Source: Calditrichota bacterium (GTDB taxonomy: Bacteria > Calditrichota > Calditrichia > RBG-13-44-9). From it: 8,547 nucleotides of DNA. Under the pieces are notes generated by a model. That model was not told where the DNA came from and did no database searches. It saw only the letters and a list, made by a program, of their open reading frames with translations. Each line of letters begins with the position of its first letter. Positions within the stretch are counted from its first letter, which is position 1. Positions 1 to 6,292 of this stretch are shown piece after piece. The stretch is from NCBI GenBank assembly GCA_024276455.1, contig JAJRXE010000173.1, positions 1-8,547 on the forward strand. Direction: 5' to 3'. The position numbers were made by a program, and so were the translations under genes.

Positions 1-1
1 A

Positions 2-211
2 ACCGAGTGGAATCCCCCGGTGAAACTGCAAGTCCTGCCGGGGAAAATCCGGGTACTGGAGAACAACTGCCTGAAGCAAATTTGCGTTCACACCGGTTAC
101 ATCAGCCATCTGAACCAGACCATTGCCTGCGTACCCAAAAAGTTACTTATTTACCTCCAGGAGAAAAACGAGCGTGACCAATCCGGATCAATTGACGCCA
201 TTACCCAGTAA
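2..211 (+). CDS. NusG domain II-like protein, C-terminal part (5' end cut by window)
   Basis: The reading frame is open from the first bases and ends at TAA 209-211, so the true start lies left of the window; the GTG at 20-22 is probably an internal Val. The visible 69 residues fit the NusG_II family (small beta-barrel proteins related to the inserted domain II of some NusG proteins). The pattern is a basic 'GKIRVLENNC' strand, then 'C-x4-C-V-x-T-G-x-I', then 'GYISHLNQTIACVP', matching the family's conserved cysteines and the 'G-x-I-s-x-x-x-q-x-I-x-C-x-P' block. The molecular role of stand-alone NusG_II proteins is not settled. In many bacteria they lie directly upstream of a Gx-family membrane protein, as here, where the next gene starts 38 bases before this stop. 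That context supports the call and suggests the two proteins work together. Confidence 0.8.
   Translation, partial: TEWNPPVKLQVLPGKIRVLENNCLKQICVHTGYISHLNQTIACVPKKLLIYLQEKNERDQSGSIDAITQ
159..163 (+). promoter_or_regulatory. Ribosome binding site of the Gx-family gene
   Basis: AGGAG lies 10 bases before the GTG at 174-176. It decides the start. The upstream TTG at 123 has no such site, and the first in-frame ATG (255-257) would remove part of the first membrane segment. The site is inside the preceding gene, so translation of the two genes is probably coupled. Confidence 0.65.
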
Positions 212-713
212 CAAGCTCTGGCGAGAAGATGCCCACCTGGCCGCTCTGGTGGCTATGGGATTAATTTTATTCCTGTTCGAAGCGGCGGTTCCCCGCCCCC
301 TTCCCTGGCTTAAAGCAGGCCTGGCTAACATCGCTACCCTGATCGCCCTTTTCTGGTACGGTCCCCTGGCTGCGCTGCTGGTCACCTTCAGCCGAATTCT
401 GGGCGGAGCGCTGTTTACCGGCAATTTCCTTTCACCGGGTTTCTTCCTCTCGCTGGGCGGGGGAACCCTCGCCGTCCTGTCCATGATTTTGCTCTACCAG
501 ACCCGCCGGTTCGGCCTCTGGGGCGTCAGTCTGACCGGCGCCGCCTTTCACAACCTGGGGCAGATTTTAGTGGCGTACTTTTTTCTCTTTCAAAATCTCC
601 TGGTGTTACAGCTGCTGCCCTACCTGGTGCTTTACTCCCTGCTCTCGGGAACCATCATCGGCTTTTTGAGCTTCGTATTATTGAAACGGTTAAAAAAAGA
701 ATTTGCCTTTTAG
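174..713 (+). CDS. Gx transporter family membrane protein (annotated in Pfam as heptaprenyl diphosphate synthase component I)
   Basis: 179-residue, very hydrophobic protein with about five to six membrane segments (approximately residues 21-38, 47-80, 87-107, 115-138 and 143-170) and a basic C-terminal tail. Family marks are 'LKAGLANIATLIAL' (46-59), 'SRILGGALFTGNFLSPGFF' (73-91), 'SLGGGTLAVLSM' (93-104) and 'HNLGQ' (126-130). These are typical of the Gx family (PF07456), which belongs to the ECF S-component-like clan of substrate-binding membrane proteins. The old name 'heptaprenyl diphosphate synthase component I' comes from its neighbours rather than proven catalysis. The substrate cannot be read from sequence. 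GTG is chosen as start because AGGAG lies 10 bases upstream; this gives a 38-base overlap with the NusG_II gene. The stop is TAG, with an in-frame TAA only three codons later (723-725). No ApbE or polyprenyl synthase gene follows here, although such neighbours are common. Confidence 0.85.
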   Translation: MTNPDQLTPLPSNKLWREDAHLAALVAMGLILFLFEAAVPRPLPWLKAGLANIATLIALFWYGPLAALLVTFSRILGGALFTGNFLSPGFFLSLGGGTLAVLSMILLYQTRRFGLWGVSLTGAAFHNLGQILVAYFFLFQNLLVLQLLPYLVLYSLLSGTIIGFLSFVLLKRLKKEFAF

Positions 714-832
714 ACTGAATTTTAACATTTTAAATTGGAAAATCGCTTTACCGACTAAAAACACAGCGACCCATTAACGCTTGGCCGTCACCGGTTCACA
801 AATGTCAGGACCCAAAACCGGCGAGACAAAAA

Positions 833-1222
833 ATGAACGATCTGAAAAATTTATCGGTGATTAAACGGGCTCAAATTCTTCTTACCCTGATAAAGAACCA
901 TTCCACCGTGCTTCCGATTCAGGATTTCACTCCGGAGGAGCTGAAACTGTTGCGGAACTTTCTGGAGCAAGAAATCATTTTTCTCTCCGCCCGGAATAAC
1001 GGCACCCCCATGACCCTGGCAGAAATCAAAACGCATCTGGAACCAGCCACCACCTACTACTACCAGCAGGATTGTCGGGAACCGGTTTCCGCCTGCATCA
1101 ACGAAACCTGTTACACCTCCAATCCAGCCTGTTTTAGTAAGAAAATGATCGGGCAGTTAGAAGTGCTCATCCAACTCCTGCAACCTTACTTCCAGGACGA
1201 AGAATCGGCCGACGATGAATAA
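833..1222 (+). CDS. Small four-cysteine protein of unknown function
   Basis: 129-residue protein with no signal peptide or membrane segment and no family I recognise. Residues 1-55 look helical, with a 'FTPEELKLLRNFLEQEI' helix. A short central block (60-80) ends in 'TTYYYQQD'. Four cysteines then follow at 81, 88, 93 and 100, spaced C-x6-C-x4-C-x6-C. Another helix (102-120) and an acidic tail 'DEESADDE' close the protein. The even spacing suggests a metal site (Zn or Fe-S) or two disulfides; the sequence alone cannot decide. The ATG has only a weak upstream purine stretch (GCGAG, about 8 bases away). The gene overlaps the M48 peptidase start by 8 bases, which supports it being a real, co-translated gene. 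A role linked to the two downstream peptidases is possible but only inferred from position. Confidence 0.75.
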   Translation: MNDLKNLSVIKRAQILLTLIKNHSTVLPIQDFTPEELKLLRNFLEQEIIFLSARNNGTPMTLAEIKTHLEPATTYYYQQDCREPVSACINETCYTSNPACFSKKMIGQLEVLIQLLQPYFQDEESADDE

Positions 1223-2321
1223 CTCCGCTGCAAAACAGTACAATCGCCGCAAACTGCAACTCTTGCTGCTCGGCCTGGCCATACAGTTGCTACTCTGGTT
1301 GGCGCTTTTACTCTCGCCATTGAATCACCGGCTGGCTGATCTCGCCCGGGAATGCAGCTCCCGTCCCCTTTTTCAGTTTTATTGTTTTCTGGCCCTTCTG
1401 GCCGGGCTGGCCGGACTGCTATTTTTCCCTCTCAACTTTTATTCCGATTACCTGCTGGAGAAAAAATTCAATCTTTCCAATCAGAACGTCACTGGCTGGC
1501 TGGCGGAGCAACTGAAAAGCCTGCTGGTGGGATTGATTTTAGGCGGAATTGTGCTCACAGTTCTGTACCACCTGTTGTCCGCCTTCCCGAACAGCTGGTG
1601 GTTCTGGATCTGGTTGTTTCTGCTGATTTTCGGGGTATTGCTTACTCACCTGGCGCCGGTGGTTTTATTCCCCCTGTTTTACCGCTTCGAGCCGCTGGAC
1701 AATCCCGAGCTTTTGAACCGTTTCCGGACGCTGGCGGAAAAGTTCAATTTTAAGCTGGAGGGCGTTTACCGCTTTAACCTCAGCAAAACCACCCGGAAAG
1801 CCAATGCCGCTCTGGTGGGATTGGGCCGAAATAAGCGGGTGATTCTGGGGGACACTCTGCTGGAACATTTCACGGCGGAAGAGATAACCACCATTTTTGC
1901 CCACGAGCTGGGGCATTCCGTTCACCGGCACATTCCCCGACTCATCGCCTGGGGTGCAGGCACCTCGCTGGTGGGTCTGTTTCTGGTTCAGTTGGCTTAC
2001 CGCCAGGTGCTTTTCCACCACCATTGGGGAACCACTCAACTGGAAGCCCTGCCCTTTCTGGGCTTTTTCCTTTTCCTCTACGGAACCGTTTCCGAACCGT
2101 TGAACAACTGGTTCAGCCGGCGTCTGGAATACCAGGCCGATGCCTTCGCCGTCCGACTGACCGGCGCCGGTGCGCCCTTTACCCAGGCGCTGGAAAAACT
2201 GGCCGCTTTGAATCTGGCCGATCGCACCCCTTCCAAAATTGTGGAAACTTTATACCACAGTCACCCGTCAATAGAGAACAGAATTCGAAAAATAAAACAG
2301 GAGAATTACCATGGCAGCTAA
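1215..2321 (+). CDS. Ste24-like M48 family membrane metallopeptidase (CAAX prenyl protease 1 type)
   Basis: 368-residue membrane zinc peptidase. The N-terminal half (1-155) has about four hydrophobic segments (roughly 13-34, 52-72, 101-121 and 128-153) and the family's 'LLEKKFNLSNQNVTGWLAEQLKS' loop (80-102). The catalytic part has 'KTTRKANAALVGLGRNKRVILGDTLL' (191-216), then the zinc motif H230-E231-L-G-H234 in 'FAHELGHSVHRH'. The third ligand is E305 in 'RRLEYQADAFAV', and the C-terminal block is 'YHSHPSIENRI' (347-357). All zinc ligands and the catalytic Glu are present, so it should be active. Eukaryotic Ste24 cleaves prenylated CAAX proteins and clears jammed translocons. Bacterial members are thought to act in membrane protein quality control; the substrate here is unknown. 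The length is a little short of the usual 400 or so. The ATG overlaps the upstream gene by 8 bases, and the stop lies 11 bases inside the M16 gene. Confidence 0.93.
   Translation: MNNSAAKQYNRRKLQLLLLGLAIQLLLWLALLLSPLNHRLADLARECSSRPLFQFYCFLALLAGLAGLLFFPLNFYSDYLLEKKFNLSNQNVTGWLAEQLKSLLVGLILGGIVLTVLYHLLSAFPNSWWFWIWLFLLIFGVLLTHLAPVVLFPLFYRFEPLDNPELLNRFRTLAEKFNFKLEGVYRFNLSKTTRKANAALVGLGRNKRVILGDTLLEHFTAEEITTIFAHELGHSVHRHIPRLIAWGAGTSLVGLFLVQLAYRQVLFHHHWGTTQLEALPFLGFFLFLYGTVSEPLNNWFSRRLEYQADAFAVRLTGAGAPFTQALEKLAALNLADRTPSKIVETLYHSHPSIENRIRKIKQENYHGS
2299..2303 (+). promoter_or_regulatory. Ribosome binding site of the M16 peptidase gene
   Basis: AGGAG sits 7 bases before the ATG at 2311. It lies within the last codons of the M48 gene and fixes the M16 start, which begins a clean signal peptide. 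Confidence 0.8.
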
Positions 2322-5001
2322 ACGCATCTTTCAAATATTACCGGTGTTTCTGGCCATTCTTTTTCTGGCACCGGCAATCCGGGGTGAAGAAGGATTTCAG
2401 TACCACCTGCCCCCTTACTCTTACCACAAATTTCCTAACGGCTTCGAACTGATTCTGGTGGAGAACCACACTAATCCGCTCATTGCCTCCATTGTGGTGG
2501 TCCGCACCGGATTACGCAATGAGACTCCGGAAACCAACGGCATTTCGCACATGCTGGAACACATGACGTTTAACGGCACCCCCAGTCGTACTCAAAAGGA
2601 ACTATACGACGAACTGGATTTTTACGGTATTTACCTGAACGCCCAAACCTCGGACGATTACACCAGTTACATGGCGCTCATTCACCGCGACCAGATTGAG
2701 AAAGCGTTGGATATTCAAGCGGACATGTTATTCAATTCCAACTTCCCACCGGAAAAATTCGAAAAAGAAAAAGGCATTATTGCCGAAGAAATTCGCAAAG
2801 ACAGCGAAAGCCCCGACTTCAAGAAAGAACTCCAGCTCCGGCAGGCTTTCTACAAAACCCCTCCCTATTCCATGCCGGTCATCGGAACGGTGGAAACGGT
2901 TCAGAACATGCGGCGGGAACAGGTGGTGGAATATTACCGGACCTATTACCGTCCCAATAACATGATCGCCATCGTCATCGGAGATTTTGAAACCGCGGAC
3001 ATGCTGGCTCTGTTCAAGAAGTACTTCGGCCAACAACCCTCTGCCGAAATTCCCCGGCGGCAAATCACTTTGAAACAAAAATTCCCTTTCCTGTTCTCGG
3101 TTCCCAACAACGACAATCAGACCACCTATTTGATTTTTCCGGCACCGACGTTCCATTCCGGAGACTACATTCCCTTCAATTTATTTTACGAATATGCCCT
3201 GAGTGCCCCGGACGGGTTGTTGATTAAAGAGTTACAACAGAACAAAACCCTTAAAATCAAAGACATCCGCACCTCTTACGAATTTCATCCTGAATTCGGA
3301 ATTCTGACCTTTAAAATTACCACCGATAAAACGGTCAAACCCATCGCCATTAAGAAAGCGCTGGTGGATGCCATGGGACGGGTGCTCAAGGAAAAACTCG
3401 ATTCGCGGGAAATTCAGGCAATTAAACGCTCGCTGGCAATTAACGAAATTCTTCAGGAGGAAAAAATTCTCTATTACGGTTTTCTGAAAGCCCAGGAACT
3501 GGCCGTGGGCGGGCTGCCCGCTTTCGAAAAAACGGTTCCCGCACTGCTTCAGATCAAGGAAAACCAGTTGAAGCATTTCATGAAGCGCTACCCGCAGACC
3601 TGGAACCGACCGGAAAAACTCTTTGCAGCCGGTACCTGGTACCGGGAGGTAAACATTACACCTTACAAAACAGCCCTGACCCGCACGGAAAAACAGAAAA
3701 GTCGAATTTACCGACATGTTTTCCCCAACGGGCTTACCCTCATACAATTGCGGAACACCGACAATCCGGTGCTGGCCATGCATTTCCTTTTCAAGAATCG
3801 CAGCGCATTCGAGTCCCCGGACAAACGGGGCATTGCCGATTTCCTGCACCACTCTCTTTTTAAAGCGTCCCGGAACTATCCGGAAGATAAATTAAAACTG
3901 CAATTAAAAGAAATCGGAGCGGAGGTAAAAGCGTACGACTGGGCTTTTATTCCTTACGACGATTATTACAACGTACCGGACTACTCCTACGTTCGTTTTG
4001 TGACCCTGGACCAGTTTTTCGACCAGGCACTGGAAATTAATGCCGACAACCTGCTTTATCCCGATCTGGAACAATCCTTTGAGAAGGTCAAAAGCCAGAT
4101 GTCCCGCCTGGCGGCGCAAAATGCCCGCAATCCCCGTCTGGTGGGATTGCTGCAATTTAAGAAGATGCTGTTCGGAGCAGAGCATCCCCTGGCGCAGCCG
4201 GTGAGCGGGACCCCGGAAACCATCGCCAACATCACCCTGGACGACCTGAAACAGTTCCAACGCCAGTATTTCACGGCGGACAATCTCATTTTAACCATCG
4301 TCAGTAGTCTGGACTCCAGTACAGTGTTCAGTAAAGTGGAAAAATATTTCGGTGCTATGCCCACCAGCGGCCGAAAGGTTGAAATTCCTCCTCTTCCCGA
4401 AACCGCTGAGGCGGCCACGGACAGCCTGGCGGTCGGCACCAGCCAATCTTATCTCTACTGGGGGTACAATTTCGCCGGAAGCGCCGAAGACGCCACCGCT
4501 CTGCAATTGATGAATCAGATGTTAAGCAACGACATTGCCTTTAACCTGCGCGAGAAACAGGGATTAGCTTACCGAATCGGCAGCCGAATCAGCCGCCGGG
4601 GCGACGTGTACACGTTTTACGCCTACATGGGTACGGCGAAAGAAAATATTAAACGGGCGGCTTCCGGGATCCAGCAGGAAGTGGAGCAGTTTAAATCTCA
4701 GCCGACGGACGAAAAAACCTTGCAGCGTACCAAAAACAGCGTACTGGCCGCTCTGGTACGGCGGCGGGCCAGCCGGGAAACCCAGGCTTACACCCTGGGT
4801 ATCAATGAATTTTACGGTTATTCTCCGGCCGAATTCTTCCGAATTTACGACCGAATCAAAGGGGTTCCCCTTTCCGAAATTGAACGGGTGAAGCAGGCTT
4901 ACCTGCGCACCGCCCCGGCGGTTCTGTTTTACACCATTCCCTCCGGTAATGGTAAAACCGGACACAGCATGCCGGGAATGCCACCCGGAATGGGACATTA
5001 A
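2311..5001 (+). CDS. Secreted two-domain M16 family zinc peptidase (insulinase/pitrilysin-like)
   Basis: 896-residue precursor. Residues 1-25 form a signal peptide (basic 'AAKR', hydrophobic 'ILPVFLAILFLA', likely cut near 'PAIRG'), so it acts outside the cytoplasm. The first M16 unit (about 35-240) has the inverted zinc motif H80-M-L-E83-H84 in 'GISHMLEHMTFNGT'. The third ligand is Glu159/160 in 'GIIAEEI', about 76 residues on, as expected, and 'YYRPNNMIAIVIGDFE' follows. A second M16 pair begins near residue 465 ('YRHVFPNGLTLIQL'). At its zinc-motif position it has D510-F-L-H513-H514, so that half is non-catalytic. It keeps 'REKQGLAY' with R747 and Y754, the seven-residue-spaced Arg/Tyr pair that in this family positions substrate in the partner half. 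One active plus one inactive half is the normal design of about 900-residue M16 enzymes. The C-terminus is an unusual 'HSMPGMPPGMGH' tail. It is last in the cluster and followed by a terminator. Confidence 0.95.
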   Translation: MAAKRIFQILPVFLAILFLAPAIRGEEGFQYHLPPYSYHKFPNGFELILVENHTNPLIASIVVVRTGLRNETPETNGISHMLEHMTFNGTPSRTQKELYDELDFYGIYLNAQTSDDYTSYMALIHRDQIEKALDIQADMLFNSNFPPEKFEKEKGIIAEEIRKDSESPDFKKELQLRQAFYKTPPYSMPVIGTVETVQNMRREQVVEYYRTYYRPNNMIAIVIGDFETADMLALFKKYFGQQPSAEIPRRQITLKQKFPFLFSVPNNDNQTTYLIFPAPTFHSGDYIPFNLFYEYALSAPDGLLIKELQQNKTLKIKDIRTSYEFHPEFGILTFKITTDKTVKPIAIKKALVDAMGRVLKEKLDSREIQAIKRSLAINEILQEEKILYYGFLKAQELAVGGLPAFEKTVPALLQIKENQLKHFMKRYPQTWNRPEKLFAAGTWYREVNITPYKTALTRTEKQKSRIYRHVFPNGLTLIQLRNTDNPVLAMHFLFKNRSAFESPDKRGIADFLHHSLFKASRNYPEDKLKLQLKEIGAEVKAYDWAFIPYDDYYNVPDYSYVRFVTLDQFFDQALEINADNLLYPDLEQSFEKVKSQMSRLAAQNARNPRLVGLLQFKKMLFGAEHPLAQPVSGTPETIANITLDDLKQFQRQYFTADNLILTIVSSLDSSTVFSKVEKYFGAMPTSGRKVEIPPLPETAEAATDSLAVGTSQSYLYWGYNFAGSAEDATALQLMNQMLSNDIAFNLREKQGLAYRIGSRISRRGDVYTFYAYMGTAKENIKRAASGIQQEVEQFKSQPTDEKTLQRTKNSVLAALVRRRASRETQAYTLGINEFYGYSPAEFFRIYDRIKGVPLSEIERVKQAYLRTAPAVLFYTIPSGNGKTGHSMPGMPPGMGH

Positions 5002-5020
5002 TCTTACTGGTTATTCTCCG

Positions 5021-5049
5021 TCCCCGGCACTTTGGGCAAGTGCCGGGGA
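5021..5049 (+). terminator. Intrinsic terminator after the M16 peptidase gene
   Basis: A perfect 12-bp inverted repeat (5021-5032 with 5038-5049, TCCCCGGCACTT and its complement) closes a 5-base loop. It is followed by TGTCTTTT, a modest T-run. It begins 19 bases after the M16 stop and marks the end of the 833-5001 cluster. Confidence 0.75.
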
Positions 5050-5136
5050 TGTCTTTTCCCCATTCACGCCTTGCAGGCTTCCTTTTTTTTCCTCCTTCGG
5101 GCCGCTTCCCTGATTCTCGCACTCCTTCCTTTTACC

Positions 5137-5160
5137 CCGGCTTCCCAGCCAGGAGGCCGG
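5137..5160. repeat. GC-rich hairpin in the M16-ahpC gap
   Basis: CCGGCTTCC (5137-5145) pairs with GGAGGCCGG (5152-5160), one G-U wobble, around a 6-base loop. CCCCGG 5135-5140 and CCGGGG 5162-5167 offer a competing outer pairing. No T-run follows on either strand, so it is not a standard terminator. The role is unknown. Confidence 0.4.
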
Positions 5161-5188
5161 GCCGGGGAACGGGAAGTCCAACCAAATT

Positions 5189-5217
5189 AAAAAAACCTCT
5201 CCCGCCGGGGAGAGGTT
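5189..5217 (-). terminator. Minus-strand intrinsic terminator with no gene in front of it
   Basis: AACCTCTCCC (5194-5203) pairs perfectly with GGGAGAGGTT (5208-5217) around GCCG. On the minus strand the stem runs into seven Ts (plus-strand A-run 5189-5195); on the plus strand no T-run follows. It is therefore a terminator for leftward transcription, but no credible minus-strand coding sequence lies to its right before ahpC. Confidence 0.7.
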
Positions 5218-5410
5218 AATCACAAGACCAGATTTTTCAGGGTAAACATTGCTCGAACGGGAACAAACTTTATGTCGCGTCTGAACATCCCTGTCCTCAC
5301 CAACTTCCTTGTAGCAACGACGCGACAAAGCGGGGTGTGCAAGGACAAGAATCTGTAAACAGTCTGACCTAACTATCGGAAATTTCTTGGCCGGGTTAAG
5401 CCTTTTTTTA
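5189..5410 (-). ncRNA. Candidate small structured RNA (unidentified)
   Basis: This stretch ends leftward in a good terminator and contains nested complementary segments. CTTT-GTCGCGTC (5268-5281, with a 2-base bulge) pairs with GACGCGACAAAG (5319-5330). Outside it, CAGATT (5229-5234) pairs with AATCTG (5350-5355). A transcript of about 200 bases is in the size range of 6S RNA or other regulatory RNAs, but I recognise no known family and find no convincing promoter. The right boundary is a guess. Confidence 0.25.
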
Positions 5411-5521
5411 AAATATTTCATTTTCAAATTCACCATTATTTGCGCCAAGTCACATCACCTTCTCCGCTCCCCAGGGCGCAGACGTCCACTGCCAGAGGGC
5501 AAACCGGTCGTTCGCACTTTA

Positions 5522-5548
5522 TTGAAAATGAATCTCATAAAATATTTT
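5522..5548 (+). promoter_or_regulatory. Possible ahpC promoter with a Fur/PerR-like box
   Basis: TTGAAA (5522-5527) could be a -35 element and TATTTT (5543-5548) a -10 element, though the 15-base spacing is short. Overlapping them, 5523-5537 (TGAAAATGAATCTCA) matches the 7-1-7 Fur/PerR consensus TGATAATNATTATCA at 11 of 14 fixed positions. Peroxide-responsive PerR control of ahpC is known in other bacteria, so the placement makes sense. A+T-rich DNA gives such matches by chance, so this is tentative. Confidence 0.3.
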
Positions 5549-5630
5549 TTGCTTTGAATTTCTCCCTTCCTTTTTTTATTTTTGCTCTCCCGATGGGGAA
5601 TCAAAAAGCAGCGAACCAAAACAAAACATA

Positions 5631-5636
5631 AGGAGG
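5631..5636 (+). promoter_or_regulatory. Strong ribosome binding site of ahpC
   Basis: AGGAGG, a full Shine-Dalgarno match, lies 8 bases before the ATG at 5645. It rules out the earlier in-frame start at 5582 and suggests high expression. Confidence 0.9.
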
Positions 5637-5644
5637 TCGTATCT

Positions 5645-6208
5645 ATGGTTAAAATCGGAGAGAAGGTTCCCGATCTGCAACTCGAAGCCTATCACAATGA
5701 TGAGATAAAAACCCTTCGCCTTTCGGACTTCGAGGGCAAGTGGTTGATTCTGGCTTTCTACCCGGCCGATTTCACTTTCGTCTGTCCCACCGAGCTGGAA
5801 GACCTGGCGGAGCTCTACGAGGAGTTTACCTCCAACGGGGCAGAGGTTGCCAGCGTGAGCACAGACACCGTTTACGTCCACAAAGCCTGGCACGACACGT
5901 CCAGCGCCATCAGCAAAGTAAAATACCCCATGATTGCCGATCCGGCCGGAAAGCTCTGTCGCGCTTTTGGCACCTATCTGGAAGACGACGGGGTCTCCCT
6001 CCGGGCCACCTTCATTATCGATCCGGAAGGTATTGTACGAGCCATGGACATTCACGACAACAGCATAGGCCGCAATGCCCGGGAAATTCTGCGAAAATTC
6101 CTGGCCTCCCAATACGTCAGTTCTCACGAGGGCGAGGTGTGTCCCGCCAACTGGGAACCGGGCAAGGAAACCCTCAAGGTTGGTCTCGACCTGGTGGGAA
6201 AAATCTGA
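5645..6208 (+). CDS. ahpC: AhpC-type 2-Cys peroxiredoxin (alkyl hydroperoxide reductase subunit C)
   Basis: 187-residue cytoplasmic thiol peroxidase that reduces hydrogen peroxide, organic peroxides and often peroxynitrite. The peroxidatic Cys is C47 in 'YPADFTFVCPTE' (39-50) and the supporting Arg is R120 in 'SLRATFIIDPEG'. The resolving Cys is C166 in 'HEGEVCPANW', placing it in the typical 2-Cys AhpC/Prx1 class. Length and the 'LDLVGKI' C-terminus match the AhpC group closely. It therefore probably forms dimers joined by C47-C166 disulfides that assemble into rings. The start is set by AGGAGG 8 bases upstream. No ahpF or thioredoxin reductase gene is visible nearby, so the reductant is unknown. 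The gene stands alone, with its own control region and a terminator behind it; the upstream Fur/PerR-like box suggests peroxide or iron control. Confidence 0.95.
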   Translation: MVKIGEKVPDLQLEAYHNDEIKTLRLSDFEGKWLILAFYPADFTFVCPTELEDLAELYEEFTSNGAEVASVSTDTVYVHKAWHDTSSAISKVKYPMIADPAGKLCRAFGTYLEDDGVSLRATFIIDPEGIVRAMDIHDNSIGRNAREILRKFLASQYVSSHEGEVCPANWEPGKETLKVGLDLVGKI

Positions 6209-6232
6209 CCCTTTTTCCCAATTCGTTCCATT

Positions 6233-6263
6233 AAAAAGTCCCGCTTTACCGGCGGGACTTTTT
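6233..6263. terminator. Bidirectional terminator between ahpC and the M64 gene
   Basis: AAAAAGTCCCGC (6233-6244) pairs with GCGGGACTTTTT (6252-6263) around a 7-base loop. T-rich tails follow on both strands (TTTTTCTTTT on plus, TTTTT on minus), so it can stop transcription of both convergent genes. Confidence 0.88.
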
Positions 6264-6292
6264 CTTTTCCTGCAATATTAGGTCTTCTGAAT

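Larger units (their letters stand above)
5002..5644. other. 643-base gap between the M16 peptidase and ahpC genes
   Basis: No credible protein gene. From left to right it holds the M16 terminator (5021-5049), a pyrimidine-rich stretch (about 5050-5135), a GC-rich hairpin (5137-5160), the minus-strand terminator (5189-5217), nested helices (5229-5355), a short TGCGCC/GGCGCA inverted repeat (5441-5446 with 5475-5480), and the A+T-rich ahpC control region (5520-5640). The 145-codon minus frame at 5011-5448 runs through both terminators and has no ribosome site, so it is not counted as a gene. Confidence 0.6.

Noticed and set aside
735..761. Promoter-like TTGGAA and TAAAAA upstream of the four-cysteine gene
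   Set aside because: The spacing is only 15 bases and both hexamers are weak matches. The gene could equally be read from the upstream transcript, as no terminator is seen at 714-832.
2024..2452. 142-codon plus frame across the M48/M16 junction
   Set aside because: It is out of frame with two strongly supported peptidase genes and has shadow-like composition rich in Pro, Arg and Ser.
3232..3852. 206-codon minus-strand frame inside the M16 gene
   Set aside because: It is the antisense shadow of a well-supported M16 coding sequence, with no family resemblance and no start signals.
5245..5270. T-loop-like GTTCGAG on the minus strand, suggestive of a tRNA or tmRNA
   Set aside because: The flanking bases do not form a T-arm stem, and there is no acceptor stem, anticodon arm or CCA end in range.
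5011..5448. 145-codon open frame on the minus strand in the M16-ahpC gap
   Set aside because: It runs through two hairpin terminators, has a TTG start without a ribosome site, and has no recognisable domain or secondary-structure pattern.
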